DNA from: a virus
Direction: 5' to 3' (one strand)
Length of the DNA stretch: 38,838 bases
Virus record (IMG/VR): IMGVR_UViG_3300046462_000954
Coordinates: 1-38,838 of that record
Shown here: positions 1-7,603 of the stretch, in pieces
Layout: every line of letters starts with the position of its first letter
How positions within the stretch are numbered: position 1 is the first letter of the stretch
Position numbers and translations under genes: made by a program
The notes under the pieces: model-generated
What the model saw: the letters and a program-made list of their open reading frames with translations, nothing else
Databases searched by the model: none
Told to the model about the DNA's origin: nothing

Positions 1-126
1 GTAATTAATGTCTTGTGGAGTTGGATCACGTCCCATGAAAGCATCCACGAACACTTTGGAAGAAGTCCTTCCTACTGATGACGCGTCGAGAAATTCAGGT
101 TGAGTGGTGTTAATGAAATTGGTCAT
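1..126 (-). CDS. Tail fibre-like protein, N-terminal fragment (runs off left edge)
   Basis: The ATG lies at 124-126 and the frame stays open for 42 codons to the first base of the window, so only the N-terminus is present. The end reads RDPTPQDINY, like the RPPTVNDILY stretch near the N-terminus of the fibre-like protein at 2540-3481. This suggests a virion-anchoring N-terminal segment followed by a variable distal part. The start overlaps the stop of the preceding fibre gene (ATGA), as expected for translational coupling. The gene may continue into the repeat-rich fragment at the right edge of the window, whose frame is compatible, but some sequence is probably missing between them. Confidence 0.55.
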   Translation of the reverse strand, partial: MTNFINTTQPEFLDASSVGRTSSKVFVDAFMGRDPTPQDINY

Positions 127-749
127 TTTGAATACCCATACAAACTAAAGTTTCCCGTAGTAATTGTTCCAGCGCTATAAAAAATATTCAACGCATTGAC
201 AACATTCGTTCCCCCTAAAAATCCATAAACATTCATAAGTGACCACGAAACCGAACCGTTCTTTCCTATTCCTTGTCCATAAATATTTGCGTCCGAAGCT
301 CCACTTGTTAGGTTATTTAAATATATCGTTCCGGCTGAAAAAACATTCGTATTACTCGTATTTTGAGGTCCCGTTAGAAATAAACTCGAAGAAGCGCTCC
401 CCTGGGATGTAAAAGTAGTGGCTCCGACTGCTGTTATGGTGCAAGATCCATTATAATTTGAATTTATATAAGAACTTCCTCCGTTAGTTGAAAATTGTAT
501 TTGCAAAACAGCTCCTGTATTAGATGCTAAAGCTGAATCAAATATTAAAAGATAATTATTGTATGTTGTCGTAATCCCAGTTGTAAATGTAACAGCAGAT
601 GAGGCGGATGCGGACTTGGTTTGTATTAAAGTCAGAGCACTACTTGAAGCTGGAAGAGCTTGAAAAGTTGGAGATGATCCAGCACCTGTAGATGTTAGGA
701 CTTGCCCGGATGTTCCTGTTCCAAAATCACATGCATTCTGTGTTACCAT
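123..749 (-). CDS. Putative tail fibre / receptor-binding protein
   Basis: A 208-residue protein rich in Ser, Thr, Gly and Asn with almost no charged residues, a composition typical of beta-structured phage fibres. Residues 9-25 carry the GTGTSGQVLTSTGAG motif common in phage fibre and adhesin N-termini. The C-terminal half has regular short hydrophobic strands and ends in LYGYSK. The start codon overlaps the stop of the upstream gene (TAATG) and the stop overlaps the start of the next (ATGA), so it sits inside a tightly coupled fibre operon. The receptor is unknown. Fibre function is inferred from composition, motif and neighbours. Confidence 0.6.
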   Translation of the reverse strand: MVTQNACDFGTGTSGQVLTSTGAGSSPTFQALPASSSALTLIQTKSASASSAVTFTTGITTTYNNYLLIFDSALASNTGAVLQIQFSTNGGSSYINSNYNGSCTITAVGATTFTSQGSASSSLFLTGPQNTSNTNVFSAGTIYLNNLTSGASDANIYGQGIGKNGSVSWSLMNVYGFLGGTNVVNALNIFYSAGTITTGNFSLYGYSK

Positions 750-1255
750 TAGACCACCGTTAAATTTCCTATTGAACTAAGAACATTCCATTTTAGATTC
801 GCTGTTTGGCAAACCATTCTCACCGTATTTCCAGGCAGATTAGAGGACAAACTTCCCCCGGCTCCCGATGTCGTCGTTGCATTTCCAATCCTTATTTGCT
901 GTCCTGCTGCTTGAGTAATGCTAAACCCGGTTGAACCATCTAAAGTTATTTCTATAATATCTCCAAGTGCAGACGTAGCTGGGAGAAGAAGAGCCAATAC
1001 AGCTCCCGATGTACAAATATACCCTGAGTTAACAGCTAGAGTTTGAGAAGCACCTATCGTTGACCAAACAGCGACACCGGAGGAAGAAATGGTTAATGTA
1101 TTGGTTCCAGGGTTTCCAGTGACGGTTAAATCTCCAGAACCTAATAGGAAAATGATATTAGAACCGTTAGGACCAACAGGACCTCCCGTGTTCCCTTGAA
1201 TATCAGCTACCACTCCTGGAGAACTTGAAGGTCTTAACCCTCCTGCCTGACTCAT
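749..1255 (-). CDS. Putative tail fibre protein with MSQAG N-terminus
   Basis: A 168-residue protein beginning MSQAGG, nearly the same N-terminus as its upstream neighbour (MSQAGA). A Gly/Pro-rich stretch follows (about residues 10-35), then a beta-rich C-terminal domain with the pattern LGDIIEITLDGSTGFSITQ and a Gln/Gly-rich turn, like the trimeric C-terminal domains of phage fibres. The shared N-terminus suggests both proteins dock on the same virion site or on each other. The spacing to the upstream gene is 7 nt. Function is inferred. Confidence 0.6.
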   Translation of the reverse strand: MSQAGGLRPSSSPGVVADIQGNTGGPVGPNGSNIIFLLGSGDLTVTGNPGTNTLTISSSGVAVWSTIGASQTLAVNSGYICTSGAVLALLLPATSALGDIIEITLDGSTGFSITQAAGQQIRIGNATTTSGAGGSLSSNLPGNTVRMVCQTANLKWNVLSSIGNLTVV

Positions 1256-1262
1256 TTTGTAC

Positions 1263-2198
1263 CTATAAGTATTCTATAAACCAAACTTCACCTCTTGCAC
1301 CATTTCCTCCTGTCCCACCTGCTCCCATAAGGATTTCAGCAGCTCCTCCACCACCTCCTCCTCCGCCCGGTATAGCACCATTCCCTCCTGTACCTCCGTC
1401 ACCTACTTCATTTGCTCCACCACCACCGCCTCCTGTCCCTCCGGATATAAAAGAAATTGTATTACCTGCATTACCATCTCCACCATTCCCTCCTTCAACA
1501 ACCCCACCTAATCCTCCGAAGAGAAGAGTTTGATTAGATCCAGCAATCAAGAATAAGTTTTGTGCACCAAGAAGAACATCTCCCCCTTTTAGACCATCAT
1601 GAGAGCCTCCGTTAAGAAATCCCCCATATCCTCCTGCGGTACCTATTCCAGGTATATAGTTATCAAAAGTTGTTCCATTTGAACCTGAAATGAATTCATT
1701 AGGTCCTTTTGAAGATCCATCAGGGTTCCATCCAAATGGCCCCATAGATGCTGCAGCAACGGTATTTTGAGATATTCCCCCTGACAACCCGCCGGTGGCT
1801 CCTGTGCTGCCCCAAGCTATCATATTACCTATAGCTAAAGTCACAATTGTATCGCCTCCCGGATCCCCATTCATAGTGAACCCTCCGCCTATTGGAGCTC
1901 CCGCTCCTCCATTCCCCCCTTGTCCTATTACGACAGCCGTACTTGGACTGAATGCGGAAGCTTGAAAGGTCATATTAACAAAATATCCCTGTCCTCCTCC
2001 ATTCCCTCCACTAGGATGATTCGGATCGTCGTCAACAGCTCCTCCTCCTCCTCCAGAACCTCCTCCCCATGCATAGACATCAACCATCACTGTGCTCGAG
2101 TTAATTAAAAAATTCCCATCTGCAGTGAATTTGGTAACAATCACACCTGGTGTGCTTGGACCCCCTCCTCCAGAACTATTGGCTCCAGCTTGGCTCAT
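1263..2198 (-). CDS. Polyglycine-rich tail adhesin
   Basis: A 311-residue protein starting MSQAGANSSGGGG. An N-terminal beta-rich part contains VTKFTADGNFLINSSTVMVD. Most of the remainder is glycine-rich, with many GGxGG and GGGGGG runs, ending GNGARGEVWFIEYL. Glycine-rich stretches of this kind form sandwiches of polyglycine type II helices in known distal adhesins such as the gp38 adhesin of phage S16, so a receptor-binding role is likely. The ATG follows the upstream stop TAA directly, and the Shine-Dalgarno (GAGGAC) lies inside the preceding gene. The opposite strand shows a long proline-rich frame that is only the complement of these glycine codons. Confidence 0.7.
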   Translation of the reverse strand: MSQAGANSSGGGGPSTPGVIVTKFTADGNFLINSSTVMVDVYAWGGGSGGGGGAVDDDPNHPSGGNGGGQGYFVNMTFQASAFSPSTAVVIGQGGNGGAGAPIGGGFTMNGDPGGDTIVTLAIGNMIAWGSTGATGGLSGGISQNTVAAASMGPFGWNPDGSSKGPNEFISGSNGTTFDNYIPGIGTAGGYGGFLNGGSHDGLKGGDVLLGAQNLFLIAGSNQTLLFGGLGGVVEGGNGGDGNAGNTISFISGGTGGGGGGANEVGDGGTGGNGAIPGGGGGGGGAAEILMGAGGTGGNGARGEVWFIEYL

Positions 2199-2531
2199 TT
2201 ATGTCCTCGCGTAGTACGACGAAAGATAAACATTTCCTGTTCCTGCGGTTCCTTTAACTAAAAATGCTGTTCCAGCAGCAATTTCACAAATTTGTGATGT
2301 CTCTTTATTTGAAGAGATATCTAAAAGAATGAAACTTCCCGCAGGCACATATTCATGATCATTTATCCCATCCCAAGACACCGTTACATCCTGAGTAGAA
2401 TTATTAGTTATCTTGATTATTCTTGCAGGAAAAGTAAGAGCGGTACCGATGATCGCATAAGTACCACTCACACTTGCAGAAGCTATTGATCTCAATGTTT
2501 GGGGGTAGAGAGATGAACCTAAACCACTCAT
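2199..2531 (-). CDS. Small beta-sandwich tail/baseplate protein
   Basis: A 110-residue protein with the pattern TFPARIIKITNNSTQDVTVS, then WDGINDHEYVPAGSFILLDIS and a C-terminal VKGTAGTGNVYLSSYYA. This alternation of strands is typical of small phage proteins that describe a spatial or positional jelly-roll at the tail tip; comparable short proteins occur next to fibre genes in many phages. The Shine-Dalgarno (AGGAGG) is strong. It sits between two fibre genes, so it could be a connector or a head/tail decoration subunit. No enzymatic motif is visible. Confidence 0.55.
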   Translation of the reverse strand: MSGLGSSLYPQTLRSIASASVSGTYAIIGTALTFPARIIKITNNSTQDVTVSWDGINDHEYVPAGSFILLDISSNKETSQICEIAAGTAFLVKGTAGTGNVYLSSYYART

Positions 2532-2539
2532 ATAACCTC

Positions 2540-3481
2540 CTAGTTAACGATGAACCATGCAATTGTTGATGTATCGGTTGCTTGGGAAGCTGTTATAGTA
2601 AAATTTACTCCGACGGATGTTGCACTTACACATAACCCTGAAGCTATCGCTACTGTTCCCAATGCTTGACAGGTTAAAAAAATCATAGAATTTGCTGTAA
2701 CGGCTGATGTTGCTACCACAGCTGCGCCACCAACGAGTACTACAGTTCCAAAAGAATTGGCTCCTGCAGTTGTTGTTGAAGCGACACTTGTGCTATTTAG
2801 TTTATTTCCAGCTGTTCCTAGAACAAAATTCCCATTAGTAGCAGTAATATTCCCCAGAGTTGCAGTTATACTTGTTCCTGCTGTCACTGTAGTAGCTGCA
2901 CTGACAGCTCCTGCGGATGCAGCTATATTTCCTGTTGTGGAAGTGATTCCGGTTCCTGCTGTAACAGTAGTAGCAGCAGACATTGATCCTAGTGTAGATG
3001 TTATATTTCCTGTTGATGCTACGATATTTCCAGTTGTAGCTGTTATTCCTGTACCCGCTGTGACGGTAGTTCCTGCGGCAAGAGTAGTTGTTGCGGTTGC
3101 AGAACCAGGGAAAGTAACTGCTACAGGAAAAGATAATGTTACCGTGGACCCACCCGCTGTTGTTGTGATCTGACTTGCTGTTCCCGCTATTTTTATATTT
3201 CCTGCGACTGGTGTTGCTGTTCCTGTATCACCTGTCAAAGTATTTAACGCTGTTGTCCCACCCCCTGTAGCTACCCAAACAGATTGTGTAACACCTAATG
3301 AAGCTGTTTGTGCTACTAACTCGTATCCTGATTGACCTACCTGATCTATCCATCTCTTTCCTATTGGATATAGAATATCGTTAACTGTTGGTGGTCTAAC
3401 ATCGTTATGAGGGACTTCGACATTCTCGGGACGAGAACCGAATCCTTGCGTGTATACATTTGCGCCTGGTTGAAATGACAT
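2540..3481 (-). CDS. Repeat-containing tail fibre protein
   Basis: A 313-residue protein. The N-terminal 75 residues (RPPTVNDILYPIGKRWID, then ELVAQTASLGVTQSVWVATGGG) match the usual wrapping segment of phage fibres. Residues about 138-222 are three tandem repeats of a TTVTAGTxITxTxGNI unit. The C-terminal 70 residues are hydrophobic and beta-rich and end TSTIAWFIVN. A GGAG Shine-Dalgarno lies 9 nt before the ATG. It is the first gene of the left minus-strand fibre operon, starting next to a divergent intergenic region. A fibre or spike shaft role is inferred from the repeats. Confidence 0.65.
   Translation of the reverse strand: MSFQPGANVYTQGFGSRPENVEVPHNDVRPPTVNDILYPIGKRWIDQVGQSGYELVAQTASLGVTQSVWVATGGGTTALNTLTGDTGTATPVAGNIKIAGTASQITTTAGGSTVTLSFPVAVTFPGSATATTTLAAGTTVTAGTGITATTGNIVASTGNITSTLGSMSAATTVTAGTGITSTTGNIAASAGAVSAATTVTAGTSITATLGNITATNGNFVLGTAGNKLNSTSVASTTTAGANSFGTVVLVGGAAVVATSAVTANSMIFLTCQALGTVAIASGLCVSATSVGVNFTITASQATDTSTIAWFIVN
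2816..3070 (-). repeat. Threefold coding repeat in fibre gene
   Basis: Three consecutive units begin TTVTAGTGITATTGN, TTVTAGTGITSTTGN and TTVTAGTSITATLGN (residues about 138, 171 and 197 of the fibre protein). The first unit is longer, about 33 residues; the others are 26. The DNA copies are diverged but recognisable on the plus strand as repeats of GTTCCTGCTGTNACNGTAGT. Variable repeat number would change shaft length. Confidence 0.7.
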
Positions 3482-3628
3482 ATAAAATCTCCTATCTTGT
3501 TAATTTAAAATTTAACCTATGTAAATTTTTTTAGCTAGGATATTCAAGTAAAGAATGGGGATTGTGATTATATTGAAGGATTGCTATTCTGTTTGGTAAA
3601 ATTACTGGGTTTTTATAAGGAAGGAATT
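3482..3628. promoter_or_regulatory. Divergent intergenic region with candidate plus-strand promoter
   Basis: This 147-nt AT-rich spacer separates the leftward fibre operon from the rightward small membrane-protein genes. On the plus strand TTGAAG (3573-3578) and TAAAAT (3597-3602) are separated by 18 nt, a plausible sigma-70-like promoter ending about 25 nt before the ATG at 3629. AAGGAAGG just before that ATG is the ribosome binding site. A leftward promoter is expected but no clear match was seen. Confidence 0.35.
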
Positions 3629-3844
3629 ATGACTAACGATCAACTTCTAACTATCATATTATCAATTGGTCTTCCTATGTTGGCTGGATTTGGTTTTATG
3701 ATTTTTAAAATGTTTTCATTCCAGAAAGATGTATCTAGAGAAATGAAGGATCTTTCTAATGACATCAGAAGTCTTGATCGTCGACTTTCTCATATAGAAG
3801 GATATTTAATGGGAAGGGATACAAAAACAGGAACACACGAATAA
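3629..3844 (+). CDS. Small membrane protein with coiled coil (holin-like candidate)
   Basis: A 71-residue protein. Residues 5-26 form one hydrophobic segment (LLTIILSIGLPMLAGFGFMI), followed by a charged coiled coil with heptads (DVSREMKDLSNDIRSLDRRL) and a polar tail. The chosen ATG has a strong AAGGAAGG site; an upstream in-frame ATG lacks one. It is the first of three short transmembrane genes in a cassette opposite in strand to its neighbours. One transmembrane helix plus a coiled coil resembles small phage holin or pore-associated proteins of the XhlA/BhlA kind, although in XhlA the order is reversed. Function is inferred only from architecture. Confidence 0.5.
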   Translation: MTNDQLLTIILSIGLPMLAGFGFMIFKMFSFQKDVSREMKDLSNDIRSLDRRLSHIEGYLMGRDTKTGTHE

Positions 3845-3848
3845 AGGT

Positions 3849-4124
3849 ATGGAAAATATGGAAAATAAAAAATGGTTTGCATCTCATGGTGACACGATTT
3901 CTATTCTAACTGCTTTTATTATAGGAGTTTTATGGTTGAGCAATAGTTTTAAGGATTTGAGATTTGAGATGCATCAAAACATCTTTTCAGTAAAAGAAGA
4001 AATGAATACTCGTTTTAATGAAATAGATAAAGATTTGATAATGATTAAAACTTCATTGATTATGAAAGGTATAATTCCTTCCGAATTAGCTACAACTCAA
4101 ACAAAAGAAACCATGGAGATTTGA
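3849..4124 (+). CDS. Small membrane protein with coiled coil
   Basis: A 91-residue protein with a transmembrane segment at about residues 16-31 (ISILTAFIIGVLWLSNSF), then a long amphipathic coiled coil (FEMHQNIFSVKEEMNTRFNE and onward) and a polar tail. It has the same architecture as the preceding gene and as the 64-residue protein at 26557-26751, which suggests a family. It starts 4 nt after the upstream stop with an AAAGGT site. It may act with its neighbours at the inner membrane, possibly in lysis, but no sequence motif proves this. Confidence 0.5.
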   Translation: MENMENKKWFASHGDTISILTAFIIGVLWLSNSFKDLRFEMHQNIFSVKEEMNTRFNEIDKDLIMIKTSLIMKGIIPSELATTQTKETMEI

Positions 4125-4126
4125 AA

Positions 4127-4237
4127 ATGGAAATTATAATGATTCCTTTTCTTATTGGATTTTGTTTCCTGATAATAAGAGAAATTTATTTTAGTTTTTT
4201 TGGAAAAAGCGAAGAAGAAGATACTTTATTTTACTAA
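4127..4237 (+). CDS. Tiny single-span membrane protein
   Basis: A 36-residue frame beginning MEIIMIPFLIGFCFLIIREI, almost entirely hydrophobic over residues 3-25 and ending in an acidic tail (GKSEEEDTLFY). The ATG begins 3 nt after the upstream stop. The stop overlaps the stop of the convergent virion gene by four bases (CTAA at 4234-4237), showing how closely this cassette is fitted in. It may be a third component of the small membrane-protein set. No better start exists. Confidence 0.4.
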   Translation: MEIIMIPFLIGFCFLIIREIYFSFFGKSEEEDTLFY

Positions 4238-5517
4238 CCGACCTTTTTGTATTTTCCTGGTTTTTTCTTTTCGTCTTCTTTAATTGCCTGTTCTAATTCA
4301 TCTATTTTCTTGTGGATTATTTTTGGATTGTCTGTGGCGGCAGCTGCTATTACTTTTGCATAATGTGTTTTTAATGCTTTTGATCTTAAAACTCTGTGCC
4401 CTAATTTAGAAGCTATATACGCAGTTACTCCAATTGAAGTTGCAAATGGGCCAGTGAGATGTGCTGATGCTGAAGGAATTCCTACCCCAAAAAGATGAGT
4501 CAATGCTGATGATTTACCATGTAAATATTTTTGTAATATCCTGCTTATGTAATTCGATTGCTCGATAGCCCCAAAAGCTTCATCTGCGGAACTTTGATAT
4601 TTCCACCATTCAGGATTAGCCTTACCATATTCCTGCATGGTATCACGAACATCATGAGAAATTTGCTTCGCTAATGTTTTAGCTCTTGTTCTAGATGCTT
4701 TATCTGTTAATTTAAATAAATTATTTTGTAATTCCTCGTTAAAAGATCTTTTTTGAGCCACTAAAGAACTCATATTTATTCTATTATTATTTATCAAACT
4801 CTTGAATTTATCAATTTCATCGAGAACAAATTTTTCAGAAGGTGCTACATTAGAACCGGGCCTACCCTGAAGGATTTTATTACTAAGAGAATTTAAAGAA
4901 TTATTCAAATTAAGTGCGCTTGTTGATGCATTCTGTGGTAATTTACTTGCAGCATTTTGATAAAGATTTTGAGCAATATTTTTTGCTCCGGTTGGATTAA
5001 GAAAGGACAACCCTAACATTGTTGAGGATTTAACTATATCACCTTTCTTTTTATCTCCTGAAAATAATTCCGTTCCCTTTCCTGCGGTATTAGCTGCAAG
5101 TGATATTCCTAATGATCTCATAGGACTAAATCCATATCGTCCCATTTTAAATAATTTTCCAGGCAAGAAAAGAGCTGCAGTGTCTTTAGCGATATCTCTA
5201 TTGAATTCTTCTAGTTTATTTTTTGGTTTTAAAATATTAAAATTTTCTTCCAAAACCTTTTGATGCTGTTCTGTTGTTGGTAAAATCTTTCCAATAGTCG
5301 TTTCCTCATATGGAACGGGTTCTTGTCTAAAAACATGTTTTGTAATTGGATCTGCTATTAAATTGTTAACAGTCTTCGCAACATCCCCAAATATCCCTGC
5401 AGTTTGCGCCGCGATTCCACCACCAGCTTGAGCGGGAAATCGACTTAAACTTTCCCCGAGATTAAACTCTTGTGCAGGCTGTTTTGTCTTATCAGAAGCG
5501 ACAATTTTATATCCCAT
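4234..5517 (-). CDS. Putative internal virion / DNA ejection protein
   Basis: About 427 residues, mostly alpha-helical and rich in Ala, Lys and Asn. Three hydrophobic, glycine-rich patches (around residues 30-45, 125-150 and 350-375) could insert into membranes, and the C-terminus is very basic (EDEKKKPGKYKKVG). The ATG chosen overlaps the upstream stop (TAATG) and has GGGAG 8 nt before it; an ATG 15 nt further upstream is a weaker choice. Its position at the distal end of the tail-protein operon, after two other helical proteins, matches the ejection-protein cluster of P22-like phages. No lytic transglycosylase motif was seen. Confidence 0.55.
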   Translation of the reverse strand: MGYKIVASDKTKQPAQEFNLGESLSRFPAQAGGGIAAQTAGIFGDVAKTVNNLIADPITKHVFRQEPVPYEETTIGKILPTTEQHQKVLEENFNILKPKNKLEEFNRDIAKDTAALFLPGKLFKMGRYGFSPMRSLGISLAANTAGKGTELFSGDKKKGDIVKSSTMLGLSFLNPTGAKNIAQNLYQNAASKLPQNASTSALNLNNSLNSLSNKILQGRPGSNVAPSEKFVLDEIDKFKSLINNNRINMSSLVAQKRSFNEELQNNLFKLTDKASRTRAKTLAKQISHDVRDTMQEYGKANPEWWKYQSSADEAFGAIEQSNYISRILQKYLHGKSSALTHLFGVGIPSASAHLTGPFATSIGVTAYIASKLGHRVLRSKALKTHYAKVIAAAATDNPKIIHKKIDELEQAIKEDEKKKPGKYKKVG

Positions 5518-6506
5518 TAAAGCATCTCCCATTGATCATCAATGCTCTTAAATCTTTGACCAGTTTCTTCATCTTCCACTGTCACATCAGGATGCAACAA
5601 AGCGGATATTTCATCCAATTCATTAATAGGAACTGAACCAGGGTTAATATATTCTTTTTTTATATCAGCTATTTTTTTTGCATTATCCTTTTTCCACATT
5701 CTTTTTGCTTTGCTTATTGAAATATTTCCTGCACCCCTCTTATCAATAATATCTAAGACTCCTTCATTTCTCATAATATTTAATTTATTCATAAGATTAA
5801 TATCTCTTAAAACTACTCTTTTCCCCTCTGCAGTGTTTAATAATGTCGGAAGAGTTTTCATGTATGATTCTAAGTCAAAATTTGTAACTCGTGCACCAAA
5901 TGTATCTTTTGCTCCCTTAATTTCATCGGAAACTAATTTTACCGATTCTTGAGCTTCAGTACTTAATAAAGCATAAGCTTTTGGGTTTAACTCTCCATCT
6001 TTTGTAAACAATGCTGTCATTATGGCGGGAGGAAATTTTGTTTCGTTTTCAGGGGAAAATAAATTTTTTAACTTAGAATATCTCATTCGAGACGCTTCCA
6101 AATTTTCTAATTTTTCTTCCATTTCTTCTAATTTTTCTTCTGACCTAATCACGTTTTTATTTTTCATTTCTGCTTCTTTCGTAGCAATTCGAGCAAGATC
6201 TTTTTCTCCTGCTGCAGCGTATTTCTTAGCTTTTAATAAAGGGTCTTCATTGATTTGTTCAGAAAAAGATGGAGAATCACTTTTTGGATTTATTTCATCT
6301 ATTTTATTAACGTTGGGTGGAGCAGCAGGATTTATAGATTGTTTAGTATTTTCAATTTCATTCATTATTTTTTGTTTTTGTTTACGTTTAAATTTCTCCA
6401 TCCCTAATTGAGTTGCAAAGTCAGCTGCTTTTGAAAGACCCGTTCCGATCGATTGACCCATCAACTCCCCGAAACTTTGTTTTTGTCTGCTATGTACTGG
6501 TATCAT
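5517..6506 (-). CDS. Putative internal virion / DNA ejection protein, coiled coil
   Basis: A 329-residue protein. The N-terminal 60 residues contain SFGELMGQSIGTGLSKAADF followed by a Lys-rich helix (KFKRKQKQKIMNEIENTKQS). Residues about 100-150 form a strong coiled coil (RSEEKLEEMEEKLENLEASR). The rest is helical, and the protein ends DDQWEML. The gene is coupled to the next by TAATG. The helical, Lys/Glu-rich composition and place between the small Gln/Gly/Met-rich protein and the larger membrane-active candidate suggest one of the proteins ejected with the DNA. This is inferred from order and composition. Confidence 0.5.
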   Translation of the reverse strand: MIPVHSRQKQSFGELMGQSIGTGLSKAADFATQLGMEKFKRKQKQKIMNEIENTKQSINPAAPPNVNKIDEINPKSDSPSFSEQINEDPLLKAKKYAAAGEKDLARIATKEAEMKNKNVIRSEEKLEEMEEKLENLEASRMRYSKLKNLFSPENETKFPPAIMTALFTKDGELNPKAYALLSTEAQESVKLVSDEIKGAKDTFGARVTNFDLESYMKTLPTLLNTAEGKRVVLRDINLMNKLNIMRNEGVLDIIDKRGAGNISISKAKRMWKKDNAKKIADIKKEYINPGSVPINELDEISALLHPDVTVEDEETGQRFKSIDDQWEML

Positions 6507-6513
6507 AAATTCC

Positions 6514-7083
6514 TCATATTAACATTGCTAATGCAGCTGCTTGTGAAGCACCACCCGCTGCGCTTCCCATTAATTGTTGCCAAAAAGGAAGGGGTTTCTC
6601 GAAAAATCCTTGCGCTTGTGGTCTTTGACCTAATAACGCTCCACTCATTCCCATCATGTCCTGAATAGCTTGACGTTGTAAACCCATCCTTTGCGATTGT
6701 AACTGCTGAGCAAAATCAGAAGTTGCTTGCGTCGCAGTGTTTTGGAAACCAGAACTACGAGCAGCTCCCGATCCCATCCCAGCAAACTTAGATCCCAACC
6801 CTCCCATCATACTGGAAAATTGCTTCATAGCAGGAGCTTCCATTTGCTCAAATCCTGCTTGATCTCCTCCAGCTAATTTAGATGTAAAACTGCCTGGTTG
6901 TAAATGAGAAAACAGTGACTGGAAAAGCTGCATTTGTTCCGGTGTGAACTGCTGCATTCTTCCTACATCATAACCCTTTGGAACTTTGTTCCCTTGCATA
7001 TATCCTTGGGGAACTCCTTGTTTATTCCCCTGAGTCATATTTTTTGCTGCACCAAACCCTGTGGAGCCAACCATTGTAGACAT
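6514..7083 (-). CDS. Small Gly/Met/Gln-rich virion protein (ejection-type)
   Basis: A 189-residue protein of low complexity: an N-terminal GNKQGVPQGYMQGNKVPKGY stretch, then FTPEQMQLFQSLFSHLQPGS, a Met/Gly-rich centre and a small hydrophobic C-terminus (GSAAGGASQAAALAMLI). Comparable small Gly/Gln-rich proteins precede ejection proteins in many podovirus-like genomes. The FTPEQ...LFSHL helix followed by a DQAGFEQMEAPA segment is the best-ordered part. A GAGG ribosome binding site precedes the ATG. A virion role is inferred. Confidence 0.5.
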   Translation of the reverse strand: MSTMVGSTGFGAAKNMTQGNKQGVPQGYMQGNKVPKGYDVGRMQQFTPEQMQLFQSLFSHLQPGSFTSKLAGGDQAGFEQMEAPAMKQFSSMMGGLGSKFAGMGSGAARSSGFQNTATQATSDFAQQLQSQRMGLQRQAIQDMMGMSGALLGQRPQAQGFFEKPLPFWQQLMGSAAGGASQAAALAMLI

Positions 7084-7132
7084 AATAACCTCATATTTTC
7101 TTTAGAATATCATGATTAGATAATATTTTAAA

Positions 7133-7603
7133 TTAAACCTTACTCAACCATTCAAGAAGAATGAATCCGGATACAATAGTGGGTGACGCTACATCGGTAG
7201 AAAAAATAATCCCCGTAGGGCTAACAAAGACTCCAACATTCCCATTTGTAATTGTCGCTGCAACATACGGAATGGGGAAATAATTGCTTCCGTCAAATCC
7301 TATCCCTCGTATCACGGTAAAAAAAGAAATATTTGCAAAGTTCAAATTGTGATTGAAAGAAGAAGATCCAGTGAATTTAAAAACTTGACGTAAGGTCTGC
7401 TGCTTCACATTGTTTGTTAAAAACCAGGATTCACCTGTTATAGCTGGTTTTAAAGTAGGAAAAATTCCTATCGTTCTGACATTGATCTTCTCAGCGATAT
7501 CCAAGTAACTACGATTGATCTCGACAGAAAGAGGTTGGGGGTCGGAAGGGAAGTTTCTAGAGGTTCTAAGATATGGAGTTTGATTGATTGGATTTGTTGT
7601 CAT
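7133..7603 (-). CDS. Conserved-looking tail-associated protein of unknown function
   Basis: A 156-residue protein starting MTTNPINQTPYLRTSRNFP, with EINRSYLDIAEKINVRTIGI and a beta-rich C-terminal half (strands around GFDGSNYFPIPYVAATI and VGVFVSPTGIIFSTD). The N-terminal Ser-Arg-Asn-Phe-Pro pattern and the GESWFLT segment look conserved, but the fold was not recognised. Its ATG overlaps the stop of the giant tail gene (ATGA), so the two are translationally coupled and the product probably joins the tail. An enzyme is unlikely, since no motif is seen. Confidence 0.5.
   Translation of the reverse strand: MTTNPINQTPYLRTSRNFPSDPQPLSVEINRSYLDIAEKINVRTIGIFPTLKPAITGESWFLTNNVKQQTLRQVFKFTGSSSFNHNLNFANISFFTVIRGIGFDGSNYFPIPYVAATITNGNVGVFVSPTGIIFSTDVASPTIVSGFILLEWLSKV

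Noticed and set aside
1225-1533. Proline-rich plus-strand frame
   Set aside because: It is the complement of the glycine-rich adhesin codons and has no ribosome site.
2757-3173. Plus-strand Val/Pro/Ala-rich frame
   Set aside because: It is the complement of the Thr/Gly/Ala repeat in the fibre gene, in which long stop-free complementary frames are expected.
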